Below, piece by piece: positions 6,645 to 13,504 of a stretch of DNA of 13,909 nt (its first letter is position 1; every line of letters starts with the position of its first letter). Source of the DNA: JBBPYA01 sp038200385 (GTDB lineage Bacteria; Actinomycetota; Actinomycetes; Mycobacteriales; Geodermatophilaceae); NCBI GenBank assembly GCA_038200385.1, contig JBBPYA010000258.1, forward strand, positions 1-13,909, read 5' to 3'. The notes under the pieces were generated by a model, which worked only from the letters and a program-made list of their open reading frames with translations, was not told where the DNA came from and searched no databases. Position numbers and translations under genes: made by a program.

Positions 6645-8259
6645 CGGCCTGAAGGTCACCGAGCTCGTCATCTTCACCGCGCTGTTCATCATCGTCAGCG
6701 CCATGGGTTTCCTGGCCGCGCGGTGGCGGCGCCCGACGGACCTGGCGCACCTGGACGAGTGGGGCCTGGGCGGGCGGAACTTCGGCAGCTGGATCACCTG
6801 GTTCCTGCTCGGCGGCGACCTCTACACGGCGTACACCTTCGTCGCCGTCCCAGCGCTGATGTTCGGGGCCGGCGCCTTTGGTTTCTTCGCCGTCCCGTAC
6901 ACCGTCGTCATCTACCCGATGGTGTTCCTGGTGCTGATCCGGCTCTGGTCGGTCTCGCACGTGCGCGGCTTCGTCACGCCGGCCGACTTCGTCCGGTCCC
7001 GCTTCGACTCCCCGACGATGGCGTTGCTGGTCGCGATCACCGGGATCGTCGCGACGATGCCCTACATCGCCCTGCAGCTGGTCGGCATCGAGGCGGTACT
7101 CAAGGGGATGGGCGTGCAGGGGGAGCTGCCGCTGATCGTCGCGTTCCTCATCCTGGCGCTGTACACGTACAACTCCGGGCTGCGCGCGCCGGCGCTGATC
7201 GCGTTCGTCAAGGACGGCCTGATCTACCTCACTATCATCGTGGCCATCATCGTGATCCCGGTGAAACTGGGCGGATGGGACGTCATCTTCGGCGCGGCCG
7301 AGAAGAAGTTCAGCGTGAACGGCGGAGCCGGAGTGCTGCTGCCCTCCACCGGCCAGCTGCAGTACGCCACGCTGGCCTTCGGCTCGGCACTGGCGCTGTT
7401 CCTGTACCCGCACTCGGTGACCGCGGTGCTGGCCTCCCAGAGCCGCAACGTGATCAAACGCAACATGTCGGCGCTGCCGGCGTACAGCCTGGTGCTCGGC
7501 CTGATCGCGCTGCTCGGCTTCATGGCCATCGCCGCCGACGTCAAGCCGATCGGCACCGACGGCAACACGATCGTCCCGGTGCTCTTCGACACCATGTTCT
7601 ACGACTGGTTCAACGGCATCGCGTTCGCCGCCATCGGCATCGGCGCCCTGGTGCCGGCCGCGATCATGTCCATCGCCGCGGCTAACCTGTTCACCCGCAA
7701 CATCTACAAGGAGTACATCCGCAAGGACGCCGAGCCCCGGCAGGAGGCCCAGGTCGCCAAGATCGCCTCCCTGGTCGTCAAGCTCGGCGCGATCGCGGCG
7801 ATCCTGTTCATCGACCCGCAGTTCTCCATCGACCTGCAGCTGATCGGCGGCGTGATCATCCTGCAGACGCTGCCTGCCGTGGCGATCGGCCTGTACACCC
7901 GGTGGTTCCACCGCGGGGCACTGATCGCCGGCTGGGTGGCCGGCATGGGGACCGGGGTGTGGACCCTCTACACCGTCAGCCGGGTGGACCCGGCCACCGG
8001 AGAGGTGATCCGGGCGCACTTCGCGGGCTCGGCGTTCAAGCTGTCCAACCTCGGCTTCGACACCACGTACACGATCTACGCCGGCATCCTGGCGATCGCC
8101 GTCAACCTGATCGTCGTGGTGATCGGCACCTACGTGCTGCGCGCCATGAAGCAGCCCGAGGGCACCGACGGCACAGGCCTGGAGGACTACTTCGCCGACC
8201 AGGATGACCCGCGGGTCACCGACCTGCCCGAGGTGGTGGCCGGGCCCAGCTCGACGTAG
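6637..8259 (+). CDS. Sodium:solute symporter (SSS) family, MctP-like monocarboxylate-type permease
   Basis: A 540-aa integral membrane protein of usual SSS length with about 13 membrane segments. It starts at GTG 6637 with AAGGAG seven nt upstream, inside the end of the DUF3311 gene. The N-terminal motif GGRNFGSWITWFLLGGDLYTAYTF (split around residues 48-67) and the following FGAGAFGFFAVPYT resemble the MctP monocarboxylate permease branch; later segments (FLYPHSVTAVLASQS, AIGIGALVPAAIMSIAAANLFTRN) contain the conserved TM8/TM9 region of the superfamily. It probably takes up a small organic acid with Na+ across the cytoplasmic membrane; the specific substrate cannot be read. It forms a two-gene unit with the DUF3311 protein. 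Confidence 0.88.
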   Translation: MADGLKVTELVIFTALFIIVSAMGFLAARWRRPTDLAHLDEWGLGGRNFGSWITWFLLGGDLYTAYTFVAVPALMFGAGAFGFFAVPYTVVIYPMVFLVLIRLWSVSHVRGFVTPADFVRSRFDSPTMALLVAITGIVATMPYIALQLVGIEAVLKGMGVQGELPLIVAFLILALYTYNSGLRAPALIAFVKDGLIYLTIIVAIIVIPVKLGGWDVIFGAAEKKFSVNGGAGVLLPSTGQLQYATLAFGSALALFLYPHSVTAVLASQSRNVIKRNMSALPAYSLVLGLIALLGFMAIAADVKPIGTDGNTIVPVLFDTMFYDWFNGIAFAAIGIGALVPAAIMSIAAANLFTRNIYKEYIRKDAEPRQEAQVAKIASLVVKLGAIAAILFIDPQFSIDLQLIGGVIILQTLPAVAIGLYTRWFHRGALIAGWVAGMGTGVWTLYTVSRVDPATGEVIRAHFAGSAFKLSNLGFDTTYTIYAGILAIAVNLIVVVIGTYVLRAMKQPEGTDGTGLEDYFADQDDPRVTDLPEVVAGPSST

Positions 8260-8284
8260 CGGACTCGCCCCCCGCGGTCGAGGC

Positions 8285-8290
8285 TAGGGT
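8285..8290 (+). promoter_or_regulatory. Possible -10 box (TAGGGT) for the zinc-ribbon gene
   Basis: TAGGGT lies eight bases before the GTG at 8299, which has no good ribosome-binding site. This fits a leaderless or near-leaderless start and would give the zinc-ribbon/RNase H pair its own promoter, separate from the transporter unit. Confidence 0.4.
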
Positions 8291-8298
8291 GGGCGCTC

Positions 8299-9042
8299 GT
8301 GAAGGCCGATCCCGCGATGCAGCGCCGCCTGCTCGACCTGCAGGCGGTGGACACCGCGACGGCCCAGCGCTCGTACCGTCGCCGGACGCTGCCCGAGATC
8401 GCCCAGATCGGCGAGGGGGAGGCGCGGCTGGCCGCCCTGGGCGACGACGCGGTCCGCGCCAAGACCGAGATCAGCGACCTGGACCGGGAGCAGCGCCGGC
8501 TGGAGCTGGACGTGGAGCAGGTCCGGGCCCGCGGCGTCCGCGACGAGCAACGACTGACCTCCGGTGCGTTCAGCAACCCCAAGGAACTCGAACGCCTGCA
8601 GCACGAGGTGGCCAGCCTGTCCCGGCGACAGGGCGACCTGGAGGATCAGGTCCTCGAGGTGATGGAACGCCGGGAGAGTGCCGACAAGGTTCTGGAGGAC
8701 GTCGCCGCCACCGCCCAGCAGGTGCGCGCCGACTACGACGCCGCCGTCCTGCGCCGCGATGCCGCCTTCGCCGAGATCGACACCGGGCTGGCCGATGCGC
8801 AAGCCGAACGCGAACTCATGGTGGCCGAGTTGCCCGCGGACCTGGTCGCAGCCTACGAGCGCAGCCGCGGATCCGGGAACGGGACCGGTGCGGCGGCGTT
8901 GCGGCAACAGCGCTGTGAGGGGTGCCGGATGGAACTGGCCAGGAGCAGCTTGAGCCGGGCCCGCAGCGCGCCGGCGGATGAGGTGTTGCGCTGTGAGGAG
9001 TGCGGGCGGATCCTGGTCCGGATCGCGGAATCCGGGCTGTGA
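8299..9042 (+). CDS. C4-type zinc-ribbon domain protein with long coiled coil (Rv2229c-like)
   Basis: A 247-aa protein. Residues about 5-190 are rich in charged heptads (LAALGDDAVRAKTEISDLD, ERLQHEVASLSRRQGDLEDQ), predicting a long antiparallel coiled coil. The C-terminus has two Cys pairs, C206-x-x-C209 (RCEGCRMEL) and C232-x-x-C235 (RCEECGRILV), forming a zinc ribbon. The internal motif FSNPKELERLQHE is characteristic of this family. The molecular role is not established; the zinc ribbon and its steady association with an RNase H enzyme suggest nucleic-acid binding. The GTG at 8299 gives the usual N-terminus (MKADPAMQRRLLDLQAVDT), preferred over the ATG at 8317. Its last codons lie in the first unit of the downstream tandem repeat. 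Confidence 0.88.
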   Translation: MKADPAMQRRLLDLQAVDTATAQRSYRRRTLPEIAQIGEGEARLAALGDDAVRAKTEISDLDREQRRLELDVEQVRARGVRDEQRLTSGAFSNPKELERLQHEVASLSRRQGDLEDQVLEVMERRESADKVLEDVAATAQQVRADYDAAVLRRDAAFAEIDTGLADAQAERELMVAELPADLVAAYERSRGSGNGTGAAALRQQRCEGCRMELARSSLSRARSAPADEVLRCEECGRILVRIAESGL

Positions 9043-9141
9043 GTGCCTTTCCCGGGGGCCGGGCTGTGAGTGCCTTTCCCGGGGGCCGGGTTGTGACTGC
9101 CCTTCCCGGGGGCCAGGCTGTGACTGCCCTTCCCGGGGGCC
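9034..9141. repeat. Tandem array of four 27-bp units at the end of the zinc-ribbon gene
   Basis: Units are 9034-9060, 9061-9087, 9088-9114 and 9115-9141. Each begins GGGCTGTGA or a one-base variant and ends CCCGGGGGCC. Units 1 and 2 are identical; units 3 and 4 share two further changes (GTGACTGCCC instead of GTGAGTGCCT) and each differ by one base near the start. The first unit holds the last codons and stop of the zinc-ribbon gene, and every copy repeats a TGA in that same frame. The array ends 19 bp before the RNase H start, so it fills most of the spacer between the two genes. Each unit contains the small palindrome CCCGGG. A partial TTCCCGGGCC follows at the right edge. Confidence 0.9.
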
Positions 9142-9160
9142 GCTTCCCGGGCCTGCTCGG

Positions 9161-10333
9161 GTGAGCCGCCGGCTCGTGGTGGAGGCCGACGGCGGATCCC
9201 GGGGGAACCCCGGACCGGCCGGGTACGGCGCCCTGGTCCGCGACGCCGACAGCGGCGAGGTGCTCGCCGAGCGGCGGGAGGCGATCGGAACGGCCACCAA
9301 CAACGTGGCCGAGTACCGCGGCCTGCTCGCCGGCCTGCGCGCCGCGGCGGAGATCGCGGCGGACTCGATCGAGGTCCGGATGGACTCCAAGCTGGTGGTG
9401 GAGCAGATGTCGGGCCGGTGGAAGATCAAGCACCGGGACCTGCAGCCGCTGGCGGCGCAGGGGCAGCAGCTGCTGCGCGCCCTACCGCCCACGACGTTCA
9501 CCTGGATCCCGCGGGAGCGCAACGCCCATGCCGACCGGTTGGCCAACGAGGCGATGGACCTCGCGGCCGGTCGGTCCCCGGCCCGGACGCCGTCCCGGCC
9601 CGGCGCGGAAAGCCCGGCCCAGCCGCCGGCCGCAACGACGTCCGTGTCGCGATCGGTCGGCGGGGCGGGCACCCGGCCGGTCTCCCAGCCGGTCACCGGC
9701 CGCACGTCCTGGACGCCCGCGGTGGCCCGCGCGAGCACGCTGTTGCTGCGGCACGGCCACACCGAGCACTCCGCGCAGCGACGGTTCAGCGGCCGCAACG
9801 AGCTGCCGCTCAATGAGCTCGGCCGCCGGGAAGCGGCAGCCGCCGCCGATCGGCTGCAAGGGGAGGCGATCGAGGCCATCGTCAGCTCCCCGCTGCGGCG
9901 TACCCGCGAGACTGCGGACATCGTGGCCGAGCGGGTCGGAGCACCTGTCCGGGACGACGACGACCTCGCCGAGACCGATTTCGGGGTCTGGGACGGGCTG
10001 ACCCTGGCCGAGGCGCAGGCGGCTTACCCCGCCGAGATGGCGGCCTGGACCGGCTCCGCCGACGTGGCGCCGCCCTCGGGGGAGAGCTTCGCCGCGGTGG
10101 ACCGGCGGGTCCGGCGGGCCCGGCGCCGGCTGCTGTCCGACCATCCGAGCAGCCGGGTGCTGGTGGTCAGCCACGTCACGCCGATCAAGCTGATCCTGGC
10201 CGCGGCGCTCGGCGTACCGCTGGAGGTGATCTTCCGGATCCAGCTGGACCCGGCCGGGGTGTCCGAGGTGTCCTGGCACGACGACGGGTCCGGGACCGTC
10301 CGGCTGGTCAACGACGTCAGCCACCTGCGCTGA
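9161..10333 (+). CDS. Bifunctional RNase HI / histidine (acid) phosphatase
   Basis: A 390-aa fusion protein. The N-terminal RNase HI domain (about 1-140) has the four acidic catalytic residues: Asp10 (VVEADGGSRGNPGPAGYGA), Glu51 (NNVAEYRG), Asp75 (RMDSKLVVEQMSG) and Asp125 (ERNAHADRLANEA). It should cut RNA in RNA-DNA hybrids. A low-complexity P/A/T/S linker (about 140-188) joins it to a phosphoglycerate-mutase-like phosphatase domain with RHG (197-199), SSPLRRTRETA, the acid-base region LAETDFGVWDG, and the second histidine His338 (VVSHVTPIK). Orthologues such as Rv2228c are bifunctional, with CobC-like phosphatase activity. The GTG at 9161 is the first in-frame start after the repeat array and gives the normal N-terminus; its ribosome site is weak. 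All expected catalytic residues are present. Confidence 0.92.
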   Translation: MSRRLVVEADGGSRGNPGPAGYGALVRDADSGEVLAERREAIGTATNNVAEYRGLLAGLRAAAEIAADSIEVRMDSKLVVEQMSGRWKIKHRDLQPLAAQGQQLLRALPPTTFTWIPRERNAHADRLANEAMDLAAGRSPARTPSRPGAESPAQPPAATTSVSRSVGGAGTRPVSQPVTGRTSWTPAVARASTLLLRHGHTEHSAQRRFSGRNELPLNELGRREAAAAADRLQGEAIEAIVSSPLRRTRETADIVAERVGAPVRDDDDLAETDFGVWDGLTLAEAQAAYPAEMAAWTGSADVAPPSGESFAAVDRRVRRARRRLLSDHPSSRVLVVSHVTPIKLILAAALGVPLEVIFRIQLDPAGVSEVSWHDDGSGTVRLVNDVSHLR

Positions 10334-10334
10334 C

Positions 10335-10340
10335 TACTGT
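10335..10340 (+). promoter_or_regulatory. Probable -10 box (TACTGT) for leaderless nadA
   Basis: TACTGT lies in the 13-bp gap after the RNase H/phosphatase stop and is followed by exactly six bases before the ATG at 10347. No ribosome-binding site is visible, so nadA is likely leaderless and separately transcribed. Confidence 0.5.
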
Positions 10341-10346
10341 CGGGTG

Positions 10347-11348
10347 ATGACCACGACGGCGTACGACGAGACCCCCGCCGCGGTCGCGGAGTGGGCCGCC
10401 GAGGTCCGGGCTCTGGCCGCCGAGCGCAACGCGGTGATTCTGGCGCACAACTATCAGGTGGGGCAGATCCAGGACGTCGCGCATCACACCGGAGACTCGC
10501 TGGCGCTGTCCCGCATCGCGGCGCAGACCGACGCGGACATGATCGTGTTCTGCGGCGTGCACTTCATGGCTGAGACCGCGAAGCTGCTCTCCCCGGACAA
10601 GCGGGTGCTCCTTCCCGATCACGCCGCCGGCTGCTCGCTCGCCGACAGCATCACCGCCGCCCAGCTGCGGGACTGGAAAGCCGAACATCCCGGCGCCGTC
10701 GTCGTCTCCTACGTGAACACGACCGCAGCGGTCAAGGCCGAGACCGACATCTGCTGCACGTCCTCCAACGCCGCGGATGTCGTCCGGTCCATACCCGAGG
10801 ACCGCGAGATCCTGTTCTGCCCCGACCAGTTCCTCGGAGCGCACGTCAAGCGGGTCACCGGCCGGACGAACATCCGCATCTGGGCCGGCGAGTGCCACGT
10901 ACACGCCGGGATCAGCCCTGCCGACGTCCGTGCGAAGGTCGCCGAATACCCCGACTCCGAGATCCTGGTGCACCCCGAGTGCGGGTGTACGACGAGCGTG
11001 CTGGATCTGGTCTCGCGTGGTGACCTGCCCGCTGACCGGACCCGGGTGCTGTCCACCGGCGGCATGGTCGAGGCGGCGGTGGCCACCCGGGCGCCGACCG
11101 TCCTCGTTGCCACCGAGATCGGCATCCTGCACCAGCTGAGGGGACTGAACACCGCGGGCACGGACTTCCGGGCGATGAACGAGCGGGCATCCTGTCGGTA
11201 CATGAAGATGATCACACCGGCGAAGCTGCTGGACACGCTGCGCACCGGCACCGGCGACGTCGACGTCCCACCGGACATCGCGCCGCGGGCCAGGGCCGCG
11301 GTGGAGCGGATGGTCGCGATCGGCCAGCCGTCGAATGGCGGGGAATGA
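10347..11348 (+). CDS. nadA: Quinolinate synthase NadA
   Basis: A 333-aa [4Fe-4S] enzyme that condenses iminoaspartate with dihydroxyacetone phosphate to quinolinate in de novo NAD synthesis. Motifs in order: AHNYQVGQIQDVAHHTGDSL (substrate loop), FCGVHFMAETAKLL, LPDHAAGCSLADS, SYVNTTAAVKAETDICCTSSNA (in two parts, Cys136/137), IWAGECHVH, VHPECGCTTSVLDLV (Cys212), STGGM, TEIGILHQL and ASCRYMKMITPAKLLDTL (Cys283). The conserved cysteines in the CCTSSNA, HPEC and C-terminal CRYMK segments are the cluster ligands by family knowledge. Length is normal. The ATG at 10347 fits the leaderless box; a GTG at 10344 adds one residue. Neither nadB nor nadC adjoins it here; a metallo-hydrolase follows. Confidence 0.95.
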   Translation: MTTTAYDETPAAVAEWAAEVRALAAERNAVILAHNYQVGQIQDVAHHTGDSLALSRIAAQTDADMIVFCGVHFMAETAKLLSPDKRVLLPDHAAGCSLADSITAAQLRDWKAEHPGAVVVSYVNTTAAVKAETDICCTSSNAADVVRSIPEDREILFCPDQFLGAHVKRVTGRTNIRIWAGECHVHAGISPADVRAKVAEYPDSEILVHPECGCTTSVLDLVSRGDLPADRTRVLSTGGMVEAAVATRAPTVLVATEIGILHQLRGLNTAGTDFRAMNERASCRYMKMITPAKLLDTLRTGTGDVDVPPDIAPRARAAVERMVAIGQPSNGGE

Positions 11349-11376
11349 CCCGACACATCTCGGCGAGGAGACCGTC

Positions 11377-12012
11377 ATGGAGATCCAGAAGCTGGGACAC
11401 GCCTGCCTGCTGCTCACCACGGACGTGGGGAACCGGGTCCTGATCGACCCGGGCTGCTGGAGTACCGGTTTCGAGGAACTCACCGAGCTGTCCGCGGTGC
11501 TCGTGACCCACCAGCACGCCGACCACCTCGACGTACCCCGGCTGCGGGCGCTGTTGCAGACCAACCCGGCCGCGCTCGTCCTGGCCGACCCGGACAGCGC
11601 GGGGCAGCTGCGCGAATCCGGTCTGGATGCGACCGTCGCCGAGCACGGCCAGCGCTACGACGCCAACGGCGTACCGGTCGAGGCGATCGGCCGGACACAC
11701 GCCCTGATCCACGCCGACATCCCGCGGGTACCCAACGTCGGGTACCTGGTGGCGGGGCAGGTCTTCCACCCCGGCGACGCTCTCACCGTCCCCGACGCGG
11801 GCGTGGACGTGCTGGCGCTGCCGGCCGGCGCGCCGTGGGTCAAGTCCGGTGAGGTCGTGGACTACCTGCGGGAGGTGGCCCCGCGGGTCGCGGTGCCGAT
11901 CCACGAGCTGACGCTGGCCAAGCCGGAGATGGAGTACGGCCGGTACACCAGCCTCGCGCCGACCGGCACCGAACTCGTCGTCCTGGATGACGGGGCGCCG
12001 CGCACGTTCTGA
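11377..12012 (+). CDS. Metallo-beta-lactamase-fold hydrolase (UPF0173/UlaG-like)
   Basis: A 211-aa cytoplasmic MBL-fold protein. It opens with the family start MEIQKLGHACLLL (UlaG-like proteins have a conserved GHA/S here), then LIDPG and the metal motif HQHADHLD (His45, His47, Asp49, His50). Further ligands are probably His108 (IGRTHALI), Asp134 (FHPGDAL) and His176 (VPIHEL). The reaction is unknown. The ATG at 11377 has GAGGAG six nt upstream (11365-11370), preferred over the ATG at 11335, which would overlap nadA. The 28-bp distance from nadA suggests co-transcription, though no functional tie to NAD synthesis is evident. It converges with the TauE/SafE gene, stops being only 4 bp apart. 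Confidence 0.85.
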   Translation: MEIQKLGHACLLLTTDVGNRVLIDPGCWSTGFEELTELSAVLVTHQHADHLDVPRLRALLQTNPAALVLADPDSAGQLRESGLDATVAEHGQRYDANGVPVEAIGRTHALIHADIPRVPNVGYLVAGQVFHPGDALTVPDAGVDVLALPAGAPWVKSGEVVDYLREVAPRVAVPIHELTLAKPEMEYGRYTSLAPTGTELVVLDDGAPRTF

Positions 12013-12016
12013 CTGC

Positions 12017-12769
12017 TCACAGCGTCAGGAACAGGTAGATCGCCACGCCGACCCCGAAGACCACGACGCAGGCCCGCAGCACGGTGTCGTTGAGCCGACG
12101 CGCCACCCGGGCACCGATGAACCCGCCGACCAGCGCGGCGGGGGCGATCACGGCCACCGCGAGCCAGTCCACCGGCCCGAAGATCCCGAACGCGATCACC
12201 GTCACCGTCGCCACCACCAGCGACAGCCCGCTCTTGAGCGCGTTGACCCGGCGCAGCGAGTCGTGGACGGTCAGCGCCAGGATGCCGATCAGGATCACCC
12301 CGAGCGCCCCGCCGAAGTAGCCGCCGTAGATCGAGCCGAAAAACACCGAGACCGACATCGCGACCCGACGGTCCGCGCCGCCCTCGGTCGGGGTGAGGCG
12401 GCGGGCCACCAGCGGCTGCACCGCGAGCAGCAGGCTGGCCAGCAGCACGAGGACGGGCACCACGGCATCGAACGCCGCCGACGGCGTGGTCAGCAGCAGG
12501 ACGCAGCCGACGGTCGCGCCGAGGATGGCCGACAGGGACATTCGGGTTATCCGACCCCGCTGCCCCGCGAGTTCCTCGCGGAAGCCGAGCACGCCGCCCA
12601 CGTAGCCGGGCCACTGGGACACCGAGTTGGTCACGTTGGCCGCCACGGTGGGGAAGCCGACCGCGAGCAGCGCCGGGAAGACGATCAGTGACCCGCCGCC
12701 GGCAATCGCGTTGATGGCCCCGCCGAGCAGCCCGGCGACGGCCAGCAGGACGGCGGTGGCGGCACTCAC
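12017..12769 (-). CDS. TauE/SafE family membrane permease (sulfite exporter-like)
   Basis: A 250-aa protein with about eight membrane segments. The first repeat shows LLGGAINAIAGGGSLIVFPALL and VAANVTNSVSQWPGYVGG, the second SVFFGSIYGGYFGGALGVIL and NALKSGLSLVVATVTV; this two-fold GG-rich pattern defines TauE/SafE. Members export or import small sulfur-containing or organic anions, but the substrate here is unknown. The GTG at 12769 is chosen because it lies exactly six bases after TACCGT and begins right before TM1, giving typical family length; ATG at 12829 or GTG at 12838 would add 20-23 hydrophilic residues (MDPVHQDRRGRASATPYRAL). Divergent from the small acidic protein and convergent with the MBL hydrolase. 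Confidence 0.87.
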   Translation of the reverse strand: MSAATAVLLAVAGLLGGAINAIAGGGSLIVFPALLAVGFPTVAANVTNSVSQWPGYVGGVLGFREELAGQRGRITRMSLSAILGATVGCVLLLTTPSAAFDAVVPVLVLLASLLLAVQPLVARRLTPTEGGADRRVAMSVSVFFGSIYGGYFGGALGVILIGILALTVHDSLRRVNALKSGLSLVVATVTVIAFGIFGPVDWLAVAVIAPAALVGGFIGARVARRLNDTVLRACVVVFGVGVAIYLFLTL

Positions 12770-12775
12770 CAGGGC

Positions 12776-12781
12776 ACGGTA
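12776..12781 (-). promoter_or_regulatory. Probable -10 box (TACCGT) for leaderless TauE/SafE gene
   Basis: On the minus strand TACCGT is followed by six bases (GCCCTG) and GTG at 12769. It supports the shorter start of the permease and places the promoter inside the 58-bp gap to the divergent small gene. Confidence 0.4.
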
Positions 12782-12827
12782 CGGGGTAGCGCTCGCGCGT
12801 CCGCGCCGGTCCTGGTGCACTGGGTCC

Positions 12828-13010
12828 ATGACGACCACCCCACCGGAGCCGGGGCAGCGGGCCCACCTGCTGCCCGAGGAACGCGCGGCCGGCAGCGACG
12901 ACCCGCAGCGCCAGGCCGAGGCGATCCTGGCCGAGTCCGAGGAGCGCCTGGCGCACCCCGACCCCGACGACCCGCAGGCCGGACGGCGGACCTCCGCGGA
13001 GTCGGTTTAA
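12828..13010 (+). CDS. Small acidic hypothetical protein upstream of rnpB
   Basis: A 60-aa soluble protein starting at ATG 12828, rich in Glu, Asp, Pro and Ala. Its core RAHLLPEERAAGSDDPQRQA followed by EAILAESEERLAHPDPDD resembles small conserved proteins I associate with actinobacteria, apparently one helix (ILAESEERL) within a disordered chain. No known domain or function is recognised. Codon use has strong G/C third positions like its neighbours. A TGCACT box ends six bases before the ATG, a weak match to a leaderless promoter. The ATG sits in CATG, so a minus-strand ATG (12829) shares it. The gene ends about 40 bp before rnpB. Confidence 0.65.
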   Translation: MTTTPPEPGQRAHLLPEERAAGSDDPQRQAEAILAESEERLAHPDPDDPQAGRRTSAESV

Positions 13011-13041
13011 GCGCCGGTTCCGAGTCCCGGTCGGCCGGGCC

Positions 13042-13047
13042 TAGGAT
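13042..13047 (+). promoter_or_regulatory. Probable -10 box (TAGGAT) of rnpB
   Basis: TAGGAT lies about six bases upstream of the expected 5' end of the RNase P RNA (around 13053). No clear -35 element is visible at the usual distance. Confidence 0.5.
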
Positions 13048-13049
13048 CG

Positions 13050-13476
13050 GCGTACGGCGGACGAGCCGGCCGGGCGGTCGCGTGCGGGAGCAGTCCCGCC
13101 CGAGGAACGTCCGGGCTCCACAGGGCAGGGTGGTTGCTAACGGCAACCCGGGGTGACCCGCGGGACAGTGCCACAGAGAACAGACCGCCACCGCCGGGCT
13201 TCGGCTCGGCGGCGGTAAGGGTGAAACGGTGGTGTAAGGGACCACCAGCACCCCGGGTGACCGGGGTGGCTCGGTAAACCCCACCCGGAGCAAGGTCAGG
13301 AGGGGTCCTTCGGGACCCTGCGCAGGCGTTCGAGGGCGGCCCGCCCGAGCCTGCGGGTAGACCGCTCGAGCCTGCCGGCGACGGCAGGCCTAGATGGATG
13401 GCCGCCCCTGGCCCCACCTCGCGAGGTGGGACCAGGACAGAACCCGGCGTACAGGCCGACTCGTCCGTCGTACGCC
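13050..13476 (+). ncRNA. rnpB: RNase P RNA, bacterial type A
   Basis: The catalytic RNA that trims tRNA 5' leaders with the RnpA protein. Conserved blocks in order: GAGCCGGCCGGGCGGTCGCG at the 5' side (13063-13082), GAGGAACGTCCGGGCTCC of the P4 region (about 13101-13118), CAGGGCAGGGTGGTTGCTAA, ACAGAGAACAGACCGCC, GGGTGAAACGGTGGTGTAAG, GGTAAACCCCACC, and near the 3' end AGAACCCGGCGTACAGGCC then GACTCG. The ends pair: GGCGTACGGCGGACGAG (13049-13065) with 13460-13476, complementary over 17 bp with one G-U, which fixes the boundaries to within a few bases. Hairpins at about 13369-13389 and 13416-13433 are internal helices. ORFs on either strand here are chance frames. Confidence 0.93.
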
Positions 13477-13504
13477 TCTGACCTGCGGTTTTGCCTTTCA
13501 GAGG
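13475..13504 (+). terminator. Hairpin directly after rnpB, possible terminator or processing structure
   Basis: CCTCTGA at 13475-13481 pairs with TCAGAGG at 13498-13504 around a 16-nt loop rich in T (GGTTTTGCCTTT). It begins at the last bases of the rnpB P1 strand. No T-tract follows the stem, so it may be a processing structure rather than a true intrinsic terminator. Confidence 0.3.

Noticed and set aside
9034..9141. CRISPR array
   Set aside because: The 27-bp units abut directly with no unique spacers, so this is a simple tandem repeat.
8978..9160. N-terminal extension of the RNase H gene through the tandem repeat (GPGCECLSR units)
   Set aside because: The frame is open, but no ATG, GTG or TTG codon in this frame was found within the repeats, and RNase HI domains begin normally at 9161.
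8284..9921. 545-aa minus-strand ORF including GPREGQSQP repeats
   Set aside because: The repeated peptide is only the reverse reading of the 27-bp DNA repeat; the plus strand holds the zinc-ribbon and RNase H genes.
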